DNA of 64,000 bases from Niveibacterium sp. SC-1 (GCF_038235435.1 NZ_CP151275.1:3968001-4032000); one strand, 5' to 3'. Shown: positions 17,916 through 26,867, numbered from the stretch's first letter. The notes: a model not told the origin generated them from the sequence alone. Made by a program: numbers and translations.

Positions 17916-17943
17916 TTAATAACGAATCGTTCTTTGAGTCTAA
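17916..17943 (-). promoter_or_regulatory. candidate cysB promoter with palindromic spacer
   Basis: On the minus strand TTAGAC (17938-17943) and TATTAA (17916-17921) are 16 bases apart, and a short dyad AACGAATCGTT (plus strand, 17921-17931) lies in the spacer. It could be an autoregulatory or other operator. The hexamers are moderate matches. Confidence 0.35.
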
Positions 17944-18010
17944 CATCGGGCATGCTGCCAGGACTATTGGCCTTGGTAGCATCACGGGTTCATTCCCCGA
18001 TCATGCATTC

Positions 18011-18790
18011 ATGGACCTCAAATACTCCATCGCAGGCTTCGCCGTAGGCGCCATCGTCGGCCTGACGGGTGTGGGCGGCGGCTCGCTGATGACGCCGCTG
18101 CTGGTCCTGCTGTTCGGCATCCACCCGTCGGTCGCGGTGGGCACCGACCTGCTCTACGCCTCGATCACCAAGGCGGGCGGCACGATCGCCCACAACATCC
18201 GCGGCACCGTCGACTGGCGCATTACCGCCAAACTCGCCGCGGGCAGCCTGCCCGCCGCGGCCCTGACGCTGTTCGTGCTGGCCAAGTGGTTCCCGGGCGG
18301 CATCGGCGGTGCGGCGAACGTGATCTCGGTGGCCCTGGGCATCGCCCTGCTGCTGACCGCCGTGGCCCTTATCTTCCGCAAGAAGATCCAGTCCTGGTCG
18401 CTCTCCCACCACGGTGGCGAGCGCGATCCGCGCCTGACCGCGGTCTTGACCGTGATCACCGGCGCAGTGCTCGGCGTACTGGTCTCGATTTCCTCGGTTG
18501 GCGCCGGCGCACTGGGGGTCACGGCGCTATTCTTCCTGTATCCTCGCCTGCCCGCGGTGCGTATCGTCGGCTCCGACATCGCCCACGCGGTGCCCCTGAC
18601 CTTGGTGGCCGGCATCGGCCATTGGTTGCTGGGCAGTGTGGACTGGATGCTGCTGGGCAGCCTGCTGATTGGCTCGCTCCCCGGCATCTGGCTCGGAAGC
18701 CATGTTTCCGCCAAGGTGCCCGAGCGTTTCCTGCGCCCCGCGCTCGCCTGCATGCTGGTGCTCGTTGGCACCAAGCTGATAGCTCGCTGA
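18011..18790 (+). CDS. TauE/SafE (TSUP) family permease
   Basis: This 259-residue protein has about eight membrane helices in two repeats. It starts with the family's glycine-rich motif (GLTGVGGGSLMTPLLVLLFG) and has a second copy (VSISSVGAGALGVTALFFLYP). TSUP proteins move sulfite, sulfoacetate, sulfate or related anions. Its place at the head of the assimilatory sulfate cluster, divergent from cysB, suggests sulfate uptake or sulfite export to limit toxicity. Confidence 0.85.
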   Translation: MDLKYSIAGFAVGAIVGLTGVGGGSLMTPLLVLLFGIHPSVAVGTDLLYASITKAGGTIAHNIRGTVDWRITAKLAAGSLPAAALTLFVLAKWFPGGIGGAANVISVALGIALLLTAVALIFRKKIQSWSLSHHGGERDPRLTAVLTVITGAVLGVLVSISSVGAGALGVTALFFLYPRLPAVRIVGSDIAHAVPLTLVAGIGHWLLGSVDWMLLGSLLIGSLPGIWLGSHVSAKVPERFLRPALACMLVLVGTKLIAR

Positions 18791-18825
18791 CCCCGTTCCG
18801 CCGAGCGCCAAGAGAGAGATTCAAG

Positions 18826-20505
18826 ATGTATCGCTACGACGCCTACGACCAACGCCTCGTCGATGAGCGGGTCGCGCAATTCCGCGACCAGACCCGGCGC
18901 TATCTCGCCGGCCAGCTGTCCGAGGACGAATTCCGCCCCCTGCGCCTGCAGAACGGCCTGTATATCCAGCGCCATGCGCCGATGCTGCGCATCGCCGTGC
19001 CGTATGGCCTGCTCTCCAGCCGCCAGCTGCGCAAGCTCGCTGATATCACCCGCCGCTACGACCGCGGCTACGGCCACTTCTCCACGCGCCAGAACCTGCA
19101 GCTGAACTGGCCCAAGCTCGAAGACGTGCCCGACATCCTGGCCGAGCTCGCGAGCGTCGAGATGCATGCGATCCAGACCTCGGGCAACTGCATCCGCAAC
19201 ATCACCACCGACGAATTTGCCGGCGTGACGCCGGACGAAGTGGTCGATCCGCGTCCGATCGCCGAGATCCTGCGCCAGTGGAGCACCTTCCATCCGGAAT
19301 TCGCCCTGCTGCCGCGCAAGTTCAAGATCGCCGTCAACGGCAACCATGAAGACCGCGCCGTCGTGCGGGTGCACGACATCGGCCTGGAATTCCTGCGCAA
19401 TGAAGCCGGCGAAGTCGGCGTGAAGGTGTGGGCCGGTGGCGGCCTGGGTCGCACGCCGATCATCGGCGAAGTAGTGAGCGAGTGGATCGACTGGCAACAC
19501 GTCATCACCTATTGCGAAGCCATCCTGCGCGTGTACAACCGTCACGGCCGCCGCGACAATTCCTACAAGGCCCGGATCAAGATCCTGGTGAAGGCGCTGG
19601 GCATCGAGGAGTTTCGCCGCCAGGTGGAAGCGGAGTTCGCGCACACCAAGGGCGGCGCAATGACGCTGACCCAGGCGGAGCTCGATCGCGTCGCTGCGCA
19701 CTTCACGCCGCATCCTTATGCAACGCTGCCCGAGACCGACGCGAGCTTCGAAGCCGCGCGTGCCGCGGACCCAGCCTTCGCCGCCTGGACCAAACGCTGC
19801 GTGCATCCGCACCGTGTGCCGGGCTACCGCGCGGTGACGCTCTCGCTCAAGCCCACCGGCATCGCCCCCGGCGACGCCACGGCCGAGCAGATGGAGATCG
19901 TCGCCAACCTCGCCGACGAACATAGCTTCGGCGAACTGCGCATCTCGCACGAACAGAACCTGATCCTCGCCGACGTGCCGCTCGCAAAGCTGCATGAAGT
20001 CTGGAAAACCGCGCGTGCCGCCGGCTTGGCGACGCCGAACATCGGTCTGCTCACCGACATCATCTGCTGCCCGGGTGGCGACTTCTGCTCGCTCGCCAAT
20101 GCCAAGAGCATTCCGATCGCGCAGTCGATCCAGGAACGCTTCGACAATCTGGATTACCTCTTTGACCTCGGAGAGATAGAGCTCAACATCTCCGGCTGCA
20201 TGAACTCCTGTGGCCACCACCACGTCGGCCATATCGGCATCCTGGGCGTCGATAAGGATGGCTCGGAGTGGTACCAGATCTCGCTCGGCGGCTCGCAAGG
20301 CAATGACACTCGCCTCGCGCAGGTGATCGGCCGCTCCTTCGCCGCAGGCGACGTGGCGGACGTGATCGAGAAGATCATCGGCGTCTTCGTCGAACAGCGC
20401 GAGGGCGACGAGCGTTTCATCGACGTGGTCCGCCGCATCGGCCTCGACCCGTTCAAGCACCGCGTGTACGGCACGCCCGCCAAGAAGGAGGCGGCCCATG
20501 TCTAA
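18826..20505 (+). CDS. cysI: assimilatory nitrite/sulfite reductase hemoprotein (CysI-like)
   Basis: This 559-residue protein reduces sulfite to sulfide using siroheme and a [4Fe-4S] cluster. The ligand motifs are clear: CCPGGDFC near residues 413-420 and NISGCMNSCGHHH near 453-465, the C-x5-C-xn-C-x3-C pattern with the proximal Cys bridging both cofactors. The siroheme region GHFSTRQNLQLNW lies near residue 85. The ATG at 18826 gives MYRYDAYDQ; the longer upstream frame lies inside the permease gene and is discarded. No CysJ flavoprotein is beside it, so electrons may come from ferredoxin or another reductase. The stop overlaps the DUF934 gene by 8 bases. Confidence 0.92.
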   Translation: MYRYDAYDQRLVDERVAQFRDQTRRYLAGQLSEDEFRPLRLQNGLYIQRHAPMLRIAVPYGLLSSRQLRKLADITRRYDRGYGHFSTRQNLQLNWPKLEDVPDILAELASVEMHAIQTSGNCIRNITTDEFAGVTPDEVVDPRPIAEILRQWSTFHPEFALLPRKFKIAVNGNHEDRAVVRVHDIGLEFLRNEAGEVGVKVWAGGGLGRTPIIGEVVSEWIDWQHVITYCEAILRVYNRHGRRDNSYKARIKILVKALGIEEFRRQVEAEFAHTKGGAMTLTQAELDRVAAHFTPHPYATLPETDASFEAARAADPAFAAWTKRCVHPHRVPGYRAVTLSLKPTGIAPGDATAEQMEIVANLADEHSFGELRISHEQNLILADVPLAKLHEVWKTARAAGLATPNIGLLTDIICCPGGDFCSLANAKSIPIAQSIQERFDNLDYLFDLGEIELNISGCMNSCGHHHVGHIGILGVDKDGSEWYQISLGGSQGNDTRLAQVIGRSFAAGDVADVIEKIIGVFVEQREGDERFIDVVRRIGLDPFKHRVYGTPAKKEAAHV

Positions 20506-21094
20506 TTTCGTCAAAGGCACGACGCTCTCCGCCAACGAATGGAACCTGCTGCGCTACCCCGTGGTGGCGGAGGCCGAACAGAAGCAGGCCGGCAAGACGG
20601 TGATCTTCAAGGTCACCGGGACGGAGGCTGCGAGTGCGGAAACGATCGCCGCGTTCGCCCTGCCCGCCGGCAAGATCATCGTCCCGCTCAAGGTCTGGCT
20701 CGCGCGTCGCGAGGAACTCACGCCGCGTCTGGCCGCCGGTGAGCTGGGCGTGTGGTTCGAGAGCTTCGAGCTGATCGAAGACCTGATCGCGAGCGTGGAA
20801 GACATCAACGTCTTCCCGGTGATCGCCTGGGACTTCGTGCGCTTTGCTGACGGCCGCGGCTTCTCTTCCGCCGCCCTGCTGCGCCAGCGCTATGGCTACC
20901 GCAACGAACTGCGCGCAATCGGCGACGTATTGCGCGACCAGCTTTTCTTCATGCGCCGCTGCGGCTTCGACGCCTACGAACTGCGAGCCGACCGTTCGGC
21001 CCAGGACGCGCTGGAGGGCTTCAAGGACTTTGCCGAGCCCTACCAGGCCGCCGTCCATGTCGACCAGCCGGTGTGGCGACGCCACGCCCGCTGA
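20498..21094 (+). CDS. DUF934 protein of the sulfate reduction cluster
   Basis: This 198-residue protein is the DUF934 partner usually found between cysI and cysH in proteobacteria. The C-terminal half holds the typical pattern (ISSVEDINVFPVIAWDFVRFADGRGFS-like region, then LRQRYGYRNELRAIGDVLRD and FFMRRCGFDAYEL). Its role in sulfite reduction is suggested by neighbourhood and not known in detail; an accessory or electron-transfer-related function has been proposed. It overlaps the cysI 3' end by 8 bases, so its translation is coupled. Confidence 0.88.
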   Translation: MSNFVKGTTLSANEWNLLRYPVVAEAEQKQAGKTVIFKVTGTEAASAETIAAFALPAGKIIVPLKVWLARREELTPRLAAGELGVWFESFELIEDLIASVEDINVFPVIAWDFVRFADGRGFSSAALLRQRYGYRNELRAIGDVLRDQLFFMRRCGFDAYELRADRSAQDALEGFKDFAEPYQAAVHVDQPVWRRHAR

Positions 21095-21107
21095 AGGGAT
21101 TCCCGCC

Positions 21108-21878
21108 ATGAGCCAGAGCAGCGTTTCCTTCCTCAAGCCAAAGGCCAAGAATCCCGCGACTTCGCCGGAGCTCGACGACGCCCTGCGCGCGACCATCGCG
21201 GTCAAGCGCGCGCGCACGCTCGAACTGCTGCACGCCGCGGTGGATGAGTTCGGCAGCGCGGGCGAAGTCACCTTCGCCAACAGCTTCGGCGCCGAGGACA
21301 TGGTCCTCACCGACCTCATCCTCAGCGAGAAACTGCCGATCGAGATCTTCTCGCTCGACACCGGCCGCCTGCCCGCGGAGACCTACACCCTGATCGGCGA
21401 AGTCGAGCAGCGCTATGACACGCGGCTCAAGATCTACTTCCCCGACGCAACGAAGGTGGAGCAGTACGTGCGCACCGAAGGCATCAACGCCTTCTACAAC
21501 TCGGTGGAGCTGCGCAAGGCCTGCTGCGGCATCCGCAAGGTCGAGCCGCTGCGCCGCGCACTCGCGGGCAAGCGCGCCTGGATCACCGGCCTGCGCGCCG
21601 AGCAGTCCGCCACGCGCACCGAACTCGCCGTGCGCGAGTTCGATGAAGGCAACAAGCTGGAGAAGTTCAACCCGCTCGCGGACTGGACCGAGCAACAGGT
21701 GTGGGCCTACATCCGCATTTTCGATGTGCCCTTCAACGCGCTGCACGACCAGTTCTATCCCAGCATCGGCTGCGCGCCCTGCACCCGAGCGATCGCGATC
21801 GGCGAGGATGTCCGCGCCGGCCGCTGGTGGTGGGAAAACCCCGAATCCAAGGAGTGCGGCCTGCACGTCAAGCAGTAA
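21108..21878 (+). CDS. cysH: adenylyl-sulfate (APS) reductase
   Basis: This 256-residue protein reduces activated sulfate to sulfite with thioredoxin or glutathione. It has the PP-loop-like start of the family (ANSFGAEDMVLTDLI) and SLDTGRLPAETY. The Cys pairs KACCGIRK (near 138-139) and GCAPCTRA (near 222-225) are the [4Fe-4S] ligands of the APS-reducing form, and the catalytic ECGLH motif is at the C terminus. PAPS-specific enzymes lack the cluster, so no APS kinase (CysC) step is needed. The ATG at 21108 lies 13 bases after the DUF934 gene. Confidence 0.93.
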   Translation: MSQSSVSFLKPKAKNPATSPELDDALRATIAVKRARTLELLHAAVDEFGSAGEVTFANSFGAEDMVLTDLILSEKLPIEIFSLDTGRLPAETYTLIGEVEQRYDTRLKIYFPDATKVEQYVRTEGINAFYNSVELRKACCGIRKVEPLRRALAGKRAWITGLRAEQSATRTELAVREFDEGNKLEKFNPLADWTEQQVWAYIRIFDVPFNALHDQFYPSIGCAPCTRAIAIGEDVRAGRWWWENPESKECGLHVKQ

Positions 21879-21905
21879 GCACGGCCGCAAAAAACAGAAG
21901 ACACG

Positions 21906-22820
21906 ATGAGCACGCTCACCCAACAGACCCTCTCGCACCTCGACTGGCTCGAAGCCGAGGCGATCCACATCCTGCGCGAAGTCGCGGGCCAGACCGAACG
22001 TCCGGTGCTGCTGTTTTCCGGCGGCAAGGACTCGATCTGTCTGCTGCGCCTGGCGGAGAAGGCTTTCCGTCCGGGCCGCTTCCCGTTCCCGCTGATGCAT
22101 ATCGATACCGGCCACAACTACAAGGAAGTCACCGACTTCCGTGACAAGCGCGCGGCCGAACTGGGCGAACGCCTGATCGTGCGTTCGGTGGAAGACTCGA
22201 TGGCACGCGGCACCGTGGTGCTCAAGCACCCGCTGGAATCGCGCAACAAGCACCAGTCGGTGACCTTGCTCGAAGCGATCGCGGAGTTCGAGTTCGACTG
22301 CTGCATCGGCGGCGCCCGTCGCGACGAGGAAAAGGCGCGCGCCAAGGAGCGCGTCATGAGCTTCCGCGACGAGTTCGGCCAGTGGGACCCGAAGAACCAG
22401 CGCCCCGAGCTGTGGAACCTCTACAACGCCCGCGCGCATCGCGGCGAGAACATCCGCGCCTTCCCGATCAGCAACTGGACCGAGATGGACGTGTGGCAGT
22501 ACATCCAGCGCGAAGCGCTGGAACTGCCCTCGATCTACTTCGCCCACACCCGCCCGGTGGTGCGCAAGAACGGCCTGCTGCAGCCGGTGACCGAGCTGAC
22601 CCCGGCGCGTCCGGGCGACCTGGTGGAAGAAGTCGTGGTGCGCTTCCGCACCGTGGGCGACATCACCTGCACGGCGCCGGTGGAATCCGATGCCGACACG
22701 GTGGAGAAGATCGTCGTGGAAACCGCGACCACCACCATCACCGAACGCGGTGCCACGCGCCTGGACGACCAGACTTCCGACGCGTCCATGGAACAGCGCA
22801 AAAAAGAAGGCTACTTCTGA
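21906..22820 (+). CDS. cysD: sulfate adenylyltransferase subunit 2
   Basis: This 304-residue protein is the catalytic subunit of ATP sulfurylase, forming APS from sulfate and ATP. It carries the PP-loop FSGGKDSICLL near residues 37-47 and the family stretches FPLMHIDTGHNYKEV and CCIGGARRDEEKARAKER. Its length matches E. coli CysD (302). It works as a heterodimer with the GTPase CysN, encoded next. The 149-base gap to cysN is longer than usual for this pair. Confidence 0.95.
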   Translation: MSTLTQQTLSHLDWLEAEAIHILREVAGQTERPVLLFSGGKDSICLLRLAEKAFRPGRFPFPLMHIDTGHNYKEVTDFRDKRAAELGERLIVRSVEDSMARGTVVLKHPLESRNKHQSVTLLEAIAEFEFDCCIGGARRDEEKARAKERVMSFRDEFGQWDPKNQRPELWNLYNARAHRGENIRAFPISNWTEMDVWQYIQREALELPSIYFAHTRPVVRKNGLLQPVTELTPARPGDLVEEVVVRFRTVGDITCTAPVESDADTVEKIVVETATTTITERGATRLDDQTSDASMEQRKKEGYF

Positions 22821-22872
22821 AAGAACACGCATAGATCTACTGCGCAGGTCCATTCCGGGGCCTGCGATGCTC

Positions 22873-22890
22873 GCCGTACGAGAGTACGGC
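22873..22890. repeat. palindrome in the cysD-cysN gap
   Basis: A perfect 7-base inverted repeat (22873-22879 with 22884-22890) around GAGA lies in a 149-base spacer that looks like a compact extragenic palindromic element. There is no T-run, so it is more likely an RNA-processing or dispersed repeat structure than a terminator. No second copy is seen in this window. Confidence 0.45.
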
Positions 22891-22969
22891 TGCGCTTCCC
22901 GACCCCGGCCCGAACCCGTTCGCTGCGATCTCTGCGCGTCCTTTGAAAATCTACGAAAGAACCATAGAG

Positions 22970-24262
22970 ATGTCCGCGATGGAACACCTCCCGACCCAAG
23001 ACAACGGCCTGCTGCGCTTCATGACCTGCGGCAGCGTCGACGACGGCAAGAGCACGCTGATCGGCCGCCTGCTGTACGACACCAAGGCGATTCTCGCCGA
23101 CACCCTGACCGCGATCGAGAAGACCTCGAAGAAGCGCGGCCAAGAAGCGGTGGATCTCTCTCTGCTCACCGACGGCCTGCAGGCCGAGCGCGAGCAGGGC
23201 ATCACGATCGACGTGGCCTACCGCTACTTCTCCACCGGCACCCGCAAGTACATCATTGCGGACGCGCCCGGCCATGAGCAGTACACCCGCAACATGGTCA
23301 CCGCGGCCTCCACCGCGAACCTCGCGATCATCCTGATCGATGCGCGTCGCGGCGTGCTGCCGCAGACCCGTCGCCACACCTACCTCGCCCACCTGGTCGG
23401 CATTCCGCATGTCGTGGTCGCGGTGAACAAGATGGACCTGGTCGACTACGACCAAGCCACCTTCGACCGCATCTGCGCCGACTACCGCTCCTTCGTCGAG
23501 AAGATGGGTCTGGCGCCCGAAGGCGGCGACATCCGCTTCATCCCGATGTCCGCTCTCGTCGGCGACAACATCGTGGATCGCAGCGAGGCAATGGACTGGT
23601 ACCAGGGTCCGACCTTGCTGGAGATCCTGGAGAAGGCTCCCGCAGCCCACTGCGAGCGCGCCGAGGCCTTCCGCTTCCCGGTGCAGTTCGTCTGCCGTCC
23701 GCAGGCTTCCGACAATCCGGACCTGCACGACTACCGCGGCTTCATGGGTCGCGTGGAATCGGGTAGCGTGGTCGCCGGCGATGCCGTCACCGTTCTGCCC
23801 TCCGGCATCCAGACCCGCGTGAAGGCGGTGCACCTGGGCGGCGAAGCCATCGCGAAGGGCCAGACCGAACAGTCCATCACCCTGCTGCTGGAGGATGAGG
23901 TCGACATCTCCCGCGGCGACATGATCGTCAAGACCGCCGAAGCCCCCGAGCCGCGCAAGGAACTCAAGGCGATGCTCTGCTGGCTCTCCGAGACGCCGCT
24001 CTCGCCGGCCCGCACCTACCTCATCCGCCACACCACGCGCACAGTCAAGGCCAAGCTCGCGGGCATCGACTTCAAAGTAGATGTGAACTCGCAGGAGCAT
24101 ATCGAGGCCACGCAACTGGCGATGAACGACATCGCCCAGGTGAACTGGAAACTCGCCCTGCCCGTCTTCGCCGATGCCTACGTGGACAATCGCGCGACCG
24201 GCGCCTTCATCGTGATCGATGAAAGCACAAACAACACGGTGGGCGCGGGCATGGTCGTCTGA
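22970..24262 (+). CDS. cysN: sulfate adenylyltransferase subunit 1 (GTPase)
   Basis: This 430-residue protein is the EF-Tu-like GTPase that drives APS formation by CysD. The G boxes are visible: GSVDDGKST (P-loop, about 19-27), the QGITIDVAYRYF switch region, DAPGHEQY (G3) and NKMD (G4). The C-terminal half forms the elongation-factor-like barrels. It lacks a CysC kinase fusion. The frame can be opened at a TTG at 22943, but the ATG at 22970 with a nearby AGAG is preferred; an ATG at 22979 is also possible. A strong terminator follows. Confidence 0.93.
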   Translation: MSAMEHLPTQDNGLLRFMTCGSVDDGKSTLIGRLLYDTKAILADTLTAIEKTSKKRGQEAVDLSLLTDGLQAEREQGITIDVAYRYFSTGTRKYIIADAPGHEQYTRNMVTAASTANLAIILIDARRGVLPQTRRHTYLAHLVGIPHVVVAVNKMDLVDYDQATFDRICADYRSFVEKMGLAPEGGDIRFIPMSALVGDNIVDRSEAMDWYQGPTLLEILEKAPAAHCERAEAFRFPVQFVCRPQASDNPDLHDYRGFMGRVESGSVVAGDAVTVLPSGIQTRVKAVHLGGEAIAKGQTEQSITLLLEDEVDISRGDMIVKTAEAPEPRKELKAMLCWLSETPLSPARTYLIRHTTRTVKAKLAGIDFKVDVNSQEHIEATQLAMNDIAQVNWKLALPVFADAYVDNRATGAFIVIDESTNNTVGAGMVV

Positions 24263-24288
24263 CCTGACAAGTTCCGCAGCAGGAAATA

Positions 24289-24315
24289 AAAAGGCCACGC
24301 AACGCGTGGCCTTTT
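24289..24315. terminator. rho-independent terminator of the sulfate cluster
   Basis: A 12-base perfect stem (24289-24300 with 24304-24315) ending in TTTT on the plus strand and again TTTT on the minus strand serves cysN and the convergent nudK. The short loop is three bases. Confidence 0.85.
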
Positions 24316-24352
24316 CTTTCGCATCCGTCTTCTGGACCGGTAGCCCGCGAAC

Positions 24353-24934
24353 TCACTCCAGCAAACGATGGATCTGGGCGTACTGCAGCAGCATGATCGT
24401 CTTCGCATCACGGATCTCGCCGCGCTCGATCATCGCCAGCGCCTCGGCCAAGGGCAGCTCCAGCACCTCGATTTGCTCGCCTTCATCCGCCACGCCGCCG
24501 CCCGCATGGGCACGCGAATCGTGCGCGTACTCGGCCGCGAAGAAATGCAGGATCTCGGTCACGGAGCCGGGCGACATGTAGGCGTCGAAGAGATGGCGCA
24601 CCTCGCTGACGGTGAAACCGGTCTCCTCTTCCACCTCGCGCCGGATCGCGACTTCGGGATGGTCCTTGTCGAGCAGGCCGGCGCAGACCTCGATCAGCAT
24701 CCCGTCGGGGTTGCCGTTCACGTAGGTCGGCATGCGGAACTGGCGGGTCAGGATCACAGTGCCAAGCGCGCGGTTGTAAAGGAGGATGGCGGCGCCGTTG
24801 CCGCGGTCGTACGCCTCGCGGCTCTGGCCCTGCCAGCTGCCATCGGGCAACTGGATCTCGAAGCTGATCTTGCGCAGCACATACCAGTTGTCGGAGAGGA
24901 CTTCGGTGCGCATGTTACGGATGGCGGGCGACAT
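24353..24934 (-). CDS. nudK: NudK-type GDP-mannose / nucleoside-sugar pyrophosphatase
   Basis: This 193-residue Nudix hydrolase closely matches the E. coli NudK pattern (191 residues): [40 protein letters not shown] and the Nudix box ending in [12 protein letters not shown], then [13 protein letters not shown]. It would cleave GDP-mannose or related sugar nucleotides and ADP-ribose. A TTG at 24949 precedes it in frame, but the ATG at 24934 has AGGA about 8 bases ahead. It stands alone, convergent with cysN. Confidence 0.88.
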   Translation of the reverse strand: MSPAIRNMRTEVLSDNWYVLRKISFEIQLPDGSWQGQSREAYDRGNGAAILLYNRALGTVILTRQFRMPTYVNGNPDGMLIEVCAGLLDKDHPEVAIRREVEEETGFTVSEVRHLFDAYMSPGSVTEILHFFAAEYAHDSRAHAGGGVADEGEQIEVLELPLAEALAMIERGEIRDAKTIMLLQYAQIHRLLE

Positions 24935-24949
24935 GTCGGCTTCCTGCAA

Positions 24950-25849
24950 AAGGGGAAGCGGGCCATCCTAACTGCTTCCGTTAGCAACTGCCGTGGCGCA
25001 GGAGGCGATGCCCTTGCTGGCCCAGTCTCCAGGCAAGGAAGTGCCGACGACGCCCTCGAACCAGGGCATGTGCTTCGCCCAGACCTGCGGCGTCGCCACG
25101 GCTGAGTCCGGCGTGCGCTGCGGAGCGAGTCCGCACCGACGCGCTCTCACGCGATCAGGATGGGGACGACGTCGGCGCCCTTTACGCGACGATGATGAGT
25201 ACCGCGTTTCTGGTTGGAGCAAGCCACATGATCCCTCGCAGGCCAGCCCGCGCTTCGCCAGACGCAGATGGAGAACCGCGAATAGCCTCGACGCGACCAT
25301 TCGAGGCGCTCTCCGCGCCACTCGTCGTGGCGTCCCGGATCCGCTGTGCGGCCCACGAGGCGGATTCGCCGCCGAATACCGCCCGAACCCAGCGGAAGGC
25401 ATTGATCTTGCCTCCCTCTCCACACGACCGGCGGAACTCAGTCAGATCTCCGTTCGCATCGCAGGGCGCCGCTTCGTCACACCGAGCTGCGGCAACACGC
25501 GACCGTCTCGCCCGCCGAACGGCGCCACGCTGAATTTCACGGGGGACCATGGTGGAGAGCGCTTTGACACGCTGCCGCGTCCGCCCGGCGGCAGCCCCGT
25601 TGCCGTACCCGGCGGAGCACGCTCCCGGTGTCAACATGTCGCGTGCGGCCACTGGCTGTGCGATGTTCAGGAGCGTCACGCAATCCCCGCACTGGCAGAT
25701 CTGACATTGACCCCCAATGGCTATCTCGTAATCTACCCGTACCTATGCAACCTATCGCCACCGTACAGGTATTCACGGATTTCCCCTGAAGCGTCCGGAC
25801 CCGCTCGTCGCGTCGACCTTCGCGCATCGAAGGACCGGCCCCGGGAACC
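24950..25849. other. about 900 bases with no supportable gene
   Basis: Open frames exist on both strands (plus 24993-25862, minus 24968-25423, 25182-25679 and 25537-25917), but their translations are rich in Arg, Ser, Pro and Ala without any domain pattern, and they overlap each other, as expected for chance frames in GC-rich DNA. On the minus strand one short stretch at about 25700-25670 reads Cys-Gln-Cys-Gly-Asp-Cys before frames break. This could be a decayed gene or the edge of a lost mobile element. A local drop in GC occurs near 25725-25790 and 25850-25885. Confidence 0.5.
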
Positions 25850-25880
25850 TTTATCCGACTAATTTTGTCGGCTATTAGTA
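25850..25880 (+). promoter_or_regulatory. AT-rich candidate promoter/operator upstream of ferredoxin-NADP reductase
   Basis: TTTATC and TATTAG lie 17 bases apart, and a small dyad (CCGAC at 25855-25859, GTCGG at 25867-25871) occupies the spacer. This is the only AT-rich patch before the GTG start, so the promoter is probably here, but the hexamers are weak. Confidence 0.35.
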
Positions 25881-25895
25881 TTAAGGACGTGCACC

Positions 25896-26696
25896 GTGGA
25901 CCCGTTTGACGCCACACCCCTCGTTACCGACACCGATCGCTTCAGCGTCCAGCGGATGCTCTGGATTCATCGCTGGGCGCCCAGCCTCTTCTCTTTCCGG
26001 ATCAGCCGCGCAAAGGGGTATCGCTTCACGCCTGGACAGTTCGCCCGCCTGGGCCTCGTCAAGGAGAACGGCGCGACCGTCTGGCGTGCCTATTCAATGG
26101 TTTCGGCCGTCTGGGATGAGTATCTCGAGTTCTATTCCATCCATGTGCAGGATGGTGAATTCACCTCGCGCCTGGCCCAGCTCGAAGTCGGCGCACCCGT
26201 GCTTATCGAGCGCCAGGCGCACGGCTTCTTCACGACGGACCGTTTCACGGACGGGCGTGACCTCTGGATGCTGGGCACCGGCACCGGGTTGGCGCCGTAT
26301 CTTTCGATCCTGCATGACCCGCGCACCTGGGAACGCTTCGAACGCCTGGTCCTCGTGCACGGCGTGCGCGAAACGCCGGAACTGGGATACCGGGCACAGA
26401 TCGCCGGGCTCGGTAGCCACCCCCTGTGGAGCGAGCACGGCGACAAGCTTCGCTACATCCCTGTCATCACGCGCGAGGCCGGCCGCGGTGTCTTGCATGA
26501 CCGCATTCCGGTACTGCTCGCCAACGGTGAGCTGGAACGCGCCGCGGATCTTGCGCTTGACCCCGCCCGCTCGCGGCTGATGATCTGCGGGAGTCCGAAG
26601 ATGGTGGAAGACACCCATCGCCAGCTGATGTCCATGGGATATCGCCTGTCGCGCATGAAAGTCCCGGGACAGCTTGCGGTTGAAAATGCCTGGTAA
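25896..26696 (+). CDS. fpr: ferredoxin--NADP+ reductase
   Basis: This 266-residue flavoprotein passes electrons between NADPH and ferredoxin or flavodoxin. It has the FAD-binding RAYSMVSA motif (typical RxYS), the NADP-binding WMLGTGTGLAPYLSIL near residue 125 and the C-terminal LMICGSPKMVEDTHRQL, ending in the short VENAW tail of bacterial subclass enzymes. The start is GTG at 25896 with AAGGA 8 bases upstream. It might supply reduced ferredoxin for the nearby sulfite reductase or for iron-sulfur work; that is inference. Confidence 0.9.
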   Translation: MDPFDATPLVTDTDRFSVQRMLWIHRWAPSLFSFRISRAKGYRFTPGQFARLGLVKENGATVWRAYSMVSAVWDEYLEFYSIHVQDGEFTSRLAQLEVGAPVLIERQAHGFFTTDRFTDGRDLWMLGTGTGLAPYLSILHDPRTWERFERLVLVHGVRETPELGYRAQIAGLGSHPLWSEHGDKLRYIPVITREAGRGVLHDRIPVLLANGELERAADLALDPARSRLMICGSPKMVEDTHRQLMSMGYRLSRMKVPGQLAVENAW

Positions 26697-26867
26697 GGCC
26701 GCGCCGCGCGGCAGTCGCTCGCCCACTCGCAGCGCGCCCGCGCTCCCGCAGCCCTTCGCACTTTGAGGGCAACCGGACGCTCGATGTGAGCATCGCCAGC
26801 CCAAGATCCGGGAAGACCCGCATTCATAACAACTCGGCCCACGCGAGCAATCTGCGGAGCCCCAAAA

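Noticed and set aside
17916..17943. Fur box in the cysB promoter
   Set aside because: The dyad there matches the 19-base Fur consensus at less than half of the positions; only the shared 11-mer is reported.
18154..20535. 793-residue minus-strand frame opposite the permease gene and cysI
   Set aside because: cysI has its siroheme/iron-sulfur motifs on the plus strand; the minus frame has no recognisable domain.
21021..24298. Long minus-strand frames opposite cysH, cysD and cysN
   Set aside because: They are antisense to well-identified sulfate assimilation genes.
25182..25679. 165-residue minus-strand frame starting GTG with GGGGA upstream
   Set aside because: A weak start signal exists, but the protein has no recognisable pattern; kept only as part of the unexplained region.
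24993..25862. 289-residue plus-strand frame in the empty region
   Set aside because: It has no ribosome site or domain, its composition is rich in Arg, Pro and Ser, and it competes with frames on the other strand.
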